From an uncultured Elusimicrobium sp. (lineage in GTDB: Bacteria > Elusimicrobiota > Elusimicrobia > Elusimicrobiales > Elusimicrobiaceae): DNA of 12,025 nucleotides. Below the pieces are notes generated by a model. That model saw only the letters and a list, made by a program, of their open reading frames with translations. It ran no database searches and was not told the DNA's origin. Shown one piece after another: positions 7,262 to 12,025 of the stretch. The stretch spans positions 1 through 12,025 of the forward strand of contig CADAFA010000020.1 in the NCBI GenBank assembly GCA_902787065.1. The letters are read 5' to 3'. Numbering within the stretch: the first letter of the stretch is position 1; each line of letters opens with the position of its first letter. The position numbers and the translations under genes are program-made.

Positions 7262-8091
7262 TGAAAGCGCGTGATTTGGCAAAGGAATTAAAAAACTACC
7301 TCTTGCACGAAGAAGAGGGGTTTTTTATTGCTAAAAAACCGCTAAAAAAGAAAAAGGCAGTTACCGTTAAAACAGAACCTGCTGCCAAAAAAACTGCTGT
7401 AAAAAAAGTTATGGATAAGGCAACCCCGAAAGTAAAAACAGTTGTTAAAGATAAAGCTGCCGCACTTGCGGAACTTGCCGAACAAATAACAAAATGTACG
7501 CGTTGCGAACTTGGCAAAACCCGTATTAAAGCCGTTCCCGGAGAGGGAAATATTAATACAAAACTGATGTTTATCGGTGAAGGTCCCGGTTTTGATGAAG
7601 ACCGTCAAGGCAGGCCTTTTGTTGGTCGCGCAGGTCAACTTTTAGATAAAATTATTGCCGCCATGGGTTTTAAACGGGAGGAAGTTTTTATCGCCAATAT
7701 GGTAAAATGCCACCCGATGAAAGAACCAAATAACCCTGAAAAACATGGCAATGACCGCGCCCCAAACCAAGAAGAAATCGCTTTATGCCGAAGGTATATT
7801 GAACAACAAATTGCCCTAATTTCACCTGACTTTATTGTGGCCCTTGGTTCCGTAGCCGGCAGGAGTTTGATTAAAGATGTTCCTACATTTTCCGCCATCC
7901 GCGGCAAGATTTACGATTTAGATTTAACTTATGCTACGCCTTCAAAACCAATAAAAATTTTAGCAACCTTTCACCCTGCAGCACTTCTTAGAAACCCTGC
8001 TTGGAAAAAGGATGCTTGGGCTGATTTGAAAATTCTGCTTACTGCCATGGGGCGCGAACCAAACACAAAAAATGACGTCAAACAGGGGTAG
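7261..8091 (+). CDS. udg: Family 4 (iron-sulfur) uracil-DNA glycosylase with Lys-rich N-terminal tail
   Basis: Removes uracil from DNA to start base excision repair. The catalytic domain begins near residue 72. Cysteines C79, C82, C150 and C176 should hold a [4Fe-4S] cluster, the mark of families 4 and 5. IGEGPGFDEDRQGRPFVGRAGQLL (105-128) is the family 4 active-site region, and FHPAALLRNP (237-246) is the DNA-contacting histidine loop. The C150-C176 gap is longer than the spacing of about 15 in the Thermus enzyme because of a NNPEKHGND insertion. Residues 22-68 form an extra low-complexity stretch of Lys, Ala, Val and Thr, likely a flexible DNA-binding tail. The start overlaps the rpoZ stop in TAATG (7259-7263). 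It sits between rpoZ and priA. Confidence 0.93.
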   Translation: MKARDLAKELKNYLLHEEEGFFIAKKPLKKKKAVTVKTEPAAKKTAVKKVMDKATPKVKTVVKDKAAALAELAEQITKCTRCELGKTRIKAVPGEGNINTKLMFIGEGPGFDEDRQGRPFVGRAGQLLDKIIAAMGFKREEVFIANMVKCHPMKEPNNPEKHGNDRAPNQEEIALCRRYIEQQIALISPDFIVALGSVAGRSLIKDVPTFSAIRGKIYDLDLTYATPSKPIKILATFHPAALLRNPAWKKDAWADLKILLTAMGREPNTKNDVKQG

Positions 8092-8094
8092 TTT

Positions 8095-10020
8095 ATGTTG
8101 GTGTCTGTGTCGCTTATCAAAATAAGCAAAAGTTTTGATTATATTTTGCCGGCCGTTTTGGAGGGGAAAGTTTCCGTAGGAACAAAAGTCAAAGTTCCTT
8201 TTGGAAAAACCGAACAGCTTGGTTTTATTTCCGCTCTTAACACCCAACCAAAATTAAGTTCAAAAATAAAATTAAAAGAAATTTTAGGCCTTGAGGACGA
8301 ATTACCCTTTCCGTCAACAATTTTGCCTTTGGCGCAGTTTTTAACAAGCACCTATGCAAACACTTTAGGTGAAGCTTTAAACGTTTTAAAACCTGCAATT
8401 TTAACAAAAAAATTATTATCAAAACCATCAGAAATTAAACCTGAAAATTTACCTTTGTTTTACGCAAATATACAAAACCCAAAAATAAAAGAAGCGCTTG
8501 ATTTCGCAAGTAAGCAACAAAGAACTTTGTTTTACGGTTCATCATTTGCACCGTCGGAAGCGGCACTTTTTGCGGCACATAAAACTTTGTCTGAGGGGGG
8601 GCAAGTTTTGGTGCTTGTGCCGGATGTCGTTTCAAGTTCAAAGTTGATTTCGGAAATTAAACAAAAACTAGGTGCACAAAATATTTTGCTTTGGCACAGT
8701 AAAGTTTTGTTAAGCGAGCGCAAAAAAGCGGTAGCGGAAATTTATCAGGGCAAGCCTTGTGTCGTAGTCGGCACGCGTTCGGCAGTTTTGCTACCGTTCA
8801 AAAATTTGAAATTAAGTTTAATGTTTTACGAGGAAGATAAACTTTTTAAACAAGAAGAAATGCGCCCCTATTACCATGCTCGCGAAGTGCTTTTTGAGCG
8901 TGCTAAACTTGAGGGGGGGCGTGTTATTTTAATTTCTTCCGCACCGTCTTTGGAAGCTTTAAAAAATACCGCTTTGTTTAATTTCGAAGATAGCAAAACA
9001 ATTTCAAAAGTACAAGTTTTGCCGCTAGAATATACAGTAAAAAATAATAAATTTATTTCTGCGCAACTTGCTTTGCTTTTGGAAGATAATTTTAATAAAG
9101 GTAAACAATCTTTACTGCTGATTAATCGTTTGGGATTTGCCGGTGCTTACAGTTGTGTGTTTTGCGGAAGTTTGGCTAAATGTAAAAAATGCGGAGGCAT
9201 TTTGAGCCATCAAAAAACCGCAAAAGGTGAAATTTTATTTTGCAAAAAATGTGGTGCAAAAGAGAGTGTAAACCAAATTTGCCCACGTTGCCAAAACCAG
9301 ATTTTCAGGGATACTTTAGGTGGCACGCAAGCGGTGGAAGAAGAATTAAAACACCTTTTTAAAGAAGCAAAAATTTTGCGTTTAGATAGCCAAACATTAG
9401 CCAAAATTGATTTAAATAAAATTAATTTTTCCGACTATGATTTTATTGTCGGTACCGCTTTAAGTTTGCGTGCAAATTTCCAAAACTGCCGCATAACGCT
9501 TGCCGCTGTTTTAGACGGCGGCGCGGCTCTTAAAACGGCAGATTTCCGCGCAGGCGAACATTTTGCGCAAACACTTTATACGCTAAAAACTTTGCTTGCT
9601 GCCGAACAAAATCCGCGCTTAATCGTACAAATTAAAGATAAAAATTTATTTGATTTTCCTGCCTTGGAAAAGCATAATTATTTAACTTTTGCCAAAGAGG
9701 AACTTGAGTTTAGAAAGGAATTTAATTTCCCTCCTTATGCGAGACTTGTGCACTTGATTTTGACGGCAAAAAAGCGGGAAGATTTAAACACTTACGGTAA
9801 AGCCATGGAAGATGCTTTAAAGGGCGCATATGCCGATTTTATGGAAATTGAGGGCCCTGTTTCTTGTGGCGCAAAAAGCAAAAATTTCGCACAATGTTAT
9901 TATTTAATCAAGTCTAAAAACGACGGTATGCTTGCAAGTTTCCTTCACACTTTACGCCAAAACCCACCACCCAAAAAATTGGAACTAAAAGTATTGGCAG
10001 ATCCTTATAATTTTGTGTAA
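8095..10020 (+). CDS. priA: PriA-like primosomal protein N', helicase motifs degenerate
   Basis: PriA recognises stalled replication forks and reloads the replisome. This copy (641 residues; E. coli 732) has the N-terminal DNA-binding domain (1-100, including PFGKTEQLGFIS) and all eight zinc cysteines (C354, 357, 363, 366, 383, 386, 396, 399). It also keeps GTRSAVLLPF (226-235), SAPSLEAL (282-289), NRLGFAG (344-350) and a C-terminal FPPYARLV (545-552). The ATPase is broken: the Walker A position reads GSSFAPSEA (148-156) without GKT, the DEEH box is YEED (245-248), the GTQ-x-x-x-KG motif reads GTALSLRAN (453-461), and the QVAGRAGR region is TLYTLKTLLA (493-502). The frame is intact, so this is not a decaying gene. 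AGGGG precedes the ATG, 3 bases after udg. It probably acts as a structural loader without helicase activity. Confidence 0.93.
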   Translation: MLVSVSLIKISKSFDYILPAVLEGKVSVGTKVKVPFGKTEQLGFISALNTQPKLSSKIKLKEILGLEDELPFPSTILPLAQFLTSTYANTLGEALNVLKPAILTKKLLSKPSEIKPENLPLFYANIQNPKIKEALDFASKQQRTLFYGSSFAPSEAALFAAHKTLSEGGQVLVLVPDVVSSSKLISEIKQKLGAQNILLWHSKVLLSERKKAVAEIYQGKPCVVVGTRSAVLLPFKNLKLSLMFYEEDKLFKQEEMRPYYHAREVLFERAKLEGGRVILISSAPSLEALKNTALFNFEDSKTISKVQVLPLEYTVKNNKFISAQLALLLEDNFNKGKQSLLLINRLGFAGAYSCVFCGSLAKCKKCGGILSHQKTAKGEILFCKKCGAKESVNQICPRCQNQIFRDTLGGTQAVEEELKHLFKEAKILRLDSQTLAKIDLNKINFSDYDFIVGTALSLRANFQNCRITLAAVLDGGAALKTADFRAGEHFAQTLYTLKTLLAAEQNPRLIVQIKDKNLFDFPALEKHNYLTFAKEELEFRKEFNFPPYARLVHLILTAKKREDLNTYGKAMEDALKGAYADFMEIEGPVSCGAKSKNFAQCYYLIKSKNDGMLASFLHTLRQNPPPKKLELKVLADPYNFV

Positions 10021-10024
10021 AACA

Positions 10025-10046
10025 AAAGCACCCAAACGGGTGCTTT
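10025..10046 (+). terminator. Terminator hairpin after priA
   Basis: AAAGCACCC (10025-10033) pairs perfectly with GGGTGCTTT (10038-10046) around the loop AAAC. Only a weak T-rich tail (CAAATTTT) follows, but the 9-bp stem directly behind the priA stop fits a terminator for the gmk-priA operon. Confidence 0.8.
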
Positions 10047-10362
10047 CAAATTTTCGGAGTGTCTAGTTTTGCTATCACTATGCTGTTGTTGAAGATTTGC
10101 CCTACGGTCTTTTTCCTGACGCAAAAAGCCTCCAGGCCTGGGCTCGCGGTTTTTGCCTTTCGGTGCTATGCCTTACGGCTTGCACCTCAAACAAAAAAAT
10201 CGCTCCGCCCTTCTAATCCCGACGGGAAACAAAGCAGTTTATGTCGTTAAATCTTCGCCACAGATTCGCCCTGCATAAATTTTCTGACGAAAATTTTGCT
10301 AGGGCCTGCCCTCGCGGTGCTTTAGTGAATAAAATTTTTAAGATATTTAAAAGGTAGAAAAG
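10047..10362. repeat. Hairpin-dense non-coding region after priA
   Basis: No credible gene; a 63-codon open frame at 10059-10250 lacks a ribosome site and resembles nothing. The region holds a chain of small hairpins: GCAAAAA-g-CC (10121-10130) with GGTTTTTGC (10148-10156); GGTGC (10162-10166) with GCACC (10182-10186) around an inner GCC-TTAC-GGC; TCCC-GAC-GGGA (10217-10227); and AAATTTTC-TGAC-GAAAATTT (10277-10296). GAAGATTT (10091-10098) is inverted at 10249-10256. A 16-base motif, GGCCTGGGCTCGCGGT (10135-10150), recurs as GGCCTGCCCTCGCGGT (10303-10318), 14 of 16 identical. This could be a nested set of palindromic repeats or a structured RNA. Confidence 0.55.
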
Positions 10363-10494
10363 TTTTTTACGAGTATTTTTGAGATATTTTTTGTTTTTAT
10401 CAAGGCAAGGTATACCGAGTTAACGCGCCCGTAGGGCGGAGGTATCCGAAGCCGAGGAAAAAACAAAAAATAGCCAAAAAGACGAGATAAAAAA
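10363..10494. repeat. 132-bp imperfect palindrome next to tRNA-Ser
   Basis: The arms run about 36 bases each. TTTTTTA (10363-10369) pairs with TAAAAAA (10488-10494), and TATTTTTTGTTTTT (10385-10398) with the exact complement at 10459-10472, with a mostly matched stretch between. Inside, ATACC (10412-10416) pairs with GGTAT (10441-10445), and at the tip CGCCC-GTA-GGGCG (10426-10438). It lies 2 bases past the 3' end of tRNA-Ser, with a T6 run on the tRNA strand, so it may end that transcript. The plan resembles 6176-6265. Confidence 0.75.
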
Positions 10495-10496
10495 TT

Positions 10497-10584
10497 CGGA
10501 GAGAGAGGGATTCGAACCCTCGATACCCTTTTGGAGTATACAGTCTTTCCAGGACTGCGCCTTCAACCACTCGGCCATCTCTCC
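10497..10584 (-). tRNA. tRNA-Ser (anticodon GGA)
   Basis: Read on the minus strand, the acceptor GGAGAGA (10584-10578) pairs perfectly with TCTCTCC (10504-10498), with discriminator G at 10497. The D arm begins TGGCCGAGTGG, the anticodon stem AGTC/GACT holds loop CTGGAAA (anticodon GGA, reading UCC and UCU), a long variable arm (class II) follows, and the T arm has GGTTCGAATCC. The length of 88 and the long variable arm are typical of serine tRNAs. CCA is not encoded. It has its own promoter at 10603-10631. Confidence 0.97.
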
Positions 10585-10602
10585 AACTTAACTATATATT
10601 AA

Positions 10603-10631
10603 ATTATACCAAATTAGGTGTTTATTGTCTA
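10603..10631 (-). promoter_or_regulatory. Promoter of tRNA-Ser
   Basis: On the minus strand TAGACA (10631-10626) and TATAAT (10608-10603) are separated by exactly 17 bases. The start would fall about 10-12 bases before the mature tRNA 5' end at 10584. This is one of the best sigma-70-type matches in the window. Confidence 0.75.
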
Positions 10632-10648
10632 AAAAATGTGTAAAATTT

Positions 10649-10677
10649 TTGCATAAAAAAACTATATTTGATACAAT
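10649..10677 (+). promoter_or_regulatory. Promoter of the structured RNA upstream of the third pilin
   Basis: TTGCAT (10649-10654) and TACAAT (10672-10677) are 17 bases apart on the plus strand, giving a start near 10684. It is back to back with the tRNA-Ser promoter. An AAGGAG-like sequence at 10696-10701 lies in the transcript just after the predicted start. Confidence 0.65.
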
Positions 10678-10683
10678 AAAAAT

Positions 10684-10904
10684 AAGACTTTGACTAAGGA
10701 GAAAAAATTTCTGTAAGCCTGAAATATGGCTTATTAAAACTTAGGACTGTTTTTAGATGGGGTTAGACCCGTTCTTTTGCGTAAAGCAAAAAGGATTCTG
10801 AACTAAAAACAGTCGCTGTAAGGCCTGTATTTGATTATATGTCAGTATAGGTAGGCGACTGTTTATTTGAGAACTCAGAATCCTTCAAATAACAGTCGCT
10901 TTTT
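10684..10904 (+). ncRNA. Structured non-coding RNA or leader with terminator, about 220 nt, family not assigned
   Basis: The segment is bounded by a promoter and a strong terminator. A small hairpin comes first: TAAGCC (10714-10719) with GGCTTA (10728-10733). Then GACTGTTTTTAG (10745-10756) pairs perfectly with CTAAAAACAGTC (10803-10814). This encloses GGGT-TAG-ACCC (10760-10770), TTTTGC-gtaaa-GCAAAA (10775-10791) and a single-stranded AGGATTCTGA (10792-10801). That last stretch is fully complementary to TCAGAATCCT (10875-10884) in the terminator loop, a likely pseudoknot. AACAGTCGC occurs twice (10808-10816 and 10891-10899), and the GCGACTGTT between them (10855-10863) can pair with either. 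It may be a stand-alone RNA or an attenuator for the pilin at 10983. I cannot place it in a known family; raiA-type and 6S RNAs are candidates to test. Confidence 0.65.
10855..10904 (+). terminator. Terminator hairpin closing the structured RNA
   Basis: GCGACTGTT (10855-10863) pairs with AACAGTCGC (10891-10899), and after one bulged T, ATTTGA (10865-10870) pairs with TCAAAT (10885-10890). The loop is 14 bases and a T5 run follows (10900-10904). This is a strong 15-bp rho-independent terminator 78 bases before the third pilin. Confidence 0.85.
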
Positions 10905-10982
10905 ATATGTAAATTCAGGAGGAGCGCGGTAAAAATATTTAGCAGTAAAAGTTGTAAAAAATTAAATTAAAGGAGAATTAAA

Positions 10983-11558
10983 ATGAAAAATAAAAGAGGT
11001 TTCACTTTGCTTGAATTATTAGTAGTAGTTTTGATTATCGGAATATTGGCTGCAATTGCTTTGCCGAGATATCAAATGGCAGTTGATAAGGCAGATTTTA
11101 GGAAATATCAAGCAATGGTACATTCTCTAAGAAATGCTTATGATGATTATTTGTTAACTAATAATACTCATCCCAAAAAATTTACTGATTTATCTATTGA
11201 TATTCCAAGTGATTTTTATGTTTCTGATTCACGTGCTACTTATGCCTATATTTGTATGTCTAATGATAGTATGCATTGTTGTATGACTCAAGTTAATAAT
11301 AACATGGCAGCGACAATATATTGCATGAAGAAAGATTATACTTTTGGTTATTTGGAAGAAATATTAACAAAAAAAGATGCTGAATACTCCAATCGTAAAG
11401 AATGTTTCGCCATGAGTCCTACAAAAACAGGAAGCAGACAGTATAAATTATGTAAAGAAGTTTCTTCTAGTGCCTCTGACAGTGATATTACGCTCAATAC
11501 ACCAAGTACCTCAAGTTACTTGGGATTAAGTTCTTATGCACATTTTCCGATTAAATAA
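10983..11558 (+). CDS. Type IV pilin-like protein, six-cysteine type
   Basis: Complete prepilin of 191 residues with a very short leader, MKNKRG^FTLLE, mature Glu5 at E11 and the assembly helix to about residue 31 (IALPRYQMAVDK). Cysteines C91, C99, C100, C114, C141 and C157 follow the pattern C-x7-CC...C...C-x15-C. LSIDIPSDF and MSNDSMHCCM are close to the same places in the pilin at the start of the window, so these two are nearer relatives than the one at 5435. AAAGGAGA lies 5-6 bases before the ATG. The 78 bases between the upstream terminator and the ATG contain no convincing promoter, so expression may depend on read-through from the structured RNA. A Ser/Thr-rich tail (160-181) sets it apart. 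It ends in a terminator at 11562. Confidence 0.95.
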   Translation: MKNKRGFTLLELLVVVLIIGILAAIALPRYQMAVDKADFRKYQAMVHSLRNAYDDYLLTNNTHPKKFTDLSIDIPSDFYVSDSRATYAYICMSNDSMHCCMTQVNNNMAATIYCMKKDYTFGYLEEILTKKDAEYSNRKECFAMSPTKTGSRQYKLCKEVSSSASDSDITLNTPSTSSYLGLSSYAHFPIK

Positions 11559-11561
11559 AAA

Positions 11562-11590
11562 CCCCCTCTGTTTGAAAGAGGGGGAATTTT
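11562..11590. terminator. Bidirectional terminator between third pilin and flavodiiron gene
   Basis: CCCCCTCT (11562-11569) pairs perfectly with AGAGGGGG (11577-11584) around a 7-base loop. AATTTT follows on the plus strand; on the minus strand TTTTTATTTAA follows. It can end both converging genes. Confidence 0.88.
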
Positions 11591-11610
11591 ATCTGAAGTA
11601 AAAACAACTT

Positions 11611-12025
11611 TTATGCAAGCAGTTGTTTAACCATTTCCGGTACTTGCGCAAGTGTTTCTTCCGTCGGGTTCCATAAAGATTTTATGGAAGTGTCAACAAC
11701 CGTAAAACCGGATTCTTTTAATTTTTCCTGAATCAGTTTTACAGATTCTCCGCTCCACCCGTAACAACCGAAAGCAGCCGCTTTTTTGTTCTTAAATTTA
11801 AGCGATTTTAAAAACGCCATCCAACCCGCGACGCTTGAAAGCATATCATTGCCTTCCGTCGGGGAGCCGACCGCAATTGCTTTAGATTTAAAAACTTCCG
11901 TCATAATTTCATTTTTATCATGCTTTGCGATACTAAACACTTTTACGACGGTGTCCGGGCTTTGTTTATGTATTTCTTCGGCGATACGGTGTGCAATTTT
12001 TGTTGTGCCTTCCCACATTGTATCA
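11611..12025 (-). CDS. Flavodiiron-type protein, C-terminal flavodoxin domain (5' end outside window)
   Basis: The visible 137 residues form an FMN-binding flavodoxin domain. The frame is open to the window edge, reading DTMW before EGTTKIAHRIAEEI, the phosphate loop of FprA-like proteins. VGSPTEGNDMLSSVAGWMAFLKSLKF and the AAAFGCYGWSGESVKLIQEKL stretch are the FMN-side loops seen in flavodiiron oxygen/NO reductases. These enzymes carry an N-terminal di-iron beta-lactamase-like domain, which would lie beyond 12025, and reduce O2 or NO in the cytoplasm of anaerobes with electrons from rubredoxin or similar. A methionine at 12018 is internal and not the true start. Without the N-terminal part a stand-alone flavodoxin cannot be fully excluded. 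It ends at the terminator at 11562-11590. Confidence 0.85.
   Translation of the reverse strand, partial: DTMWEGTTKIAHRIAEEIHKQSPDTVVKVFSIAKHDKNEIMTEVFKSKAIAVGSPTEGNDMLSSVAGWMAFLKSLKFKNKKAAAFGCYGWSGESVKLIQEKLKESGFTVVDTSIKSLWNPTEETLAQVPEMVKQLLA

Noticed and set aside
8095..10020. priA as a decaying pseudogene
   Set aside because: The frame is intact over 641 codons, with eight zinc cysteines and both end domains preserved; motif loss looks selective and not like decay.
10059..10250. 63-codon open frame after priA
   Set aside because: No Shine-Dalgarno, starts inside a palindrome-rich non-coding stretch, composition unlike neighbouring proteins.
10047..10500. CRISPR array or tandem repeats
   Set aside because: The repeated motif occurs only twice, without regular spacing, and no cas gene is present.
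10497..10584. tRNA-Ser as an integration site for a mobile element
   Set aside because: No integrase, no repeated tRNA 3' fragment and no phage-like genes in the window. The neighbouring palindrome does not duplicate the tRNA end.
10684..10904. tmRNA, RNase P RNA, SRP RNA or a common riboswitch (TPP, SAM, cobalamin, c-di-GMP, T-box)
   Set aside because: The signature sequences of these classes, such as the tRNA-like ends of tmRNA or the T-box GGGUGG-type element, are not visible. Covariance searches could still overturn this.

Overview
The window looks like a chromosomal segment of a strictly anaerobic, low-to-mid GC bacterium, most likely a member of the Elusimicrobiota (Elusimicrobium-like). 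This is an inference. It rests on three separate type IV pilin genes with near-identical N-termini scattered between housekeeping operons (from memory, Elusimicrobium genomes are rich in such pilins), a flavodiiron-type gene typical of anaerobes, and a PriA that has lost its helicase motifs. There is no integrase, transposase, phage gene or CRISPR array.

Layout. 1-546 is the end of a six-cysteine pilin. It converges, through a bidirectional terminator, on a minus-strand pyrH-frr operon (UMP kinase, ribosome recycling factor). A 39-base gap separates pyrH from a divergent plus-strand operon rnhB-yraN-PNP-flippase (1943-5316), which ends in a T15 terminator. A second pilin follows (5435-6007), then a 347-base gap holding two palindromes. 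The operon gmk-rpoZ-udg-priA (6355-10020) has tightly overlapping junctions. A 476-base non-coding stretch full of hairpins follows, then tRNA-Ser(GGA) on the minus strand, then a divergently transcribed structured RNA (about 10684-10904). A third pilin (10983-11558) and the C-terminal flavodoxin domain of a flavodiiron-like protein (minus strand, cut by the window end) close the window.

How the genes work together. pyrH, gmk and PNP serve nucleotide metabolism. frr and rpoZ are core translation and transcription. rnhB, udg and priA serve genome maintenance and replication restart. The pilins are separate units, each with its own terminator or structured flank.

Most interesting signals. (1) The 10684-10904 RNA has a good promoter, a 12-bp hairpin, a 10-11-nt complementarity between an internal loop and the terminator loop, and a duplicated AACAGTCGC that can compete for the 5' strand of the terminator, upstream of a pilin. 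(2) PriA keeps its eight zinc cysteines but lacks Walker A, Walker B and the arginine-finger motif. (3) All three pilins share a six-cysteine framework. (4) Long intergenic palindromes of related design recur, two of them capped by GNA-type triloops. (5) gmk and rnhB appear to be made from leaderless or nearly leaderless mRNAs.
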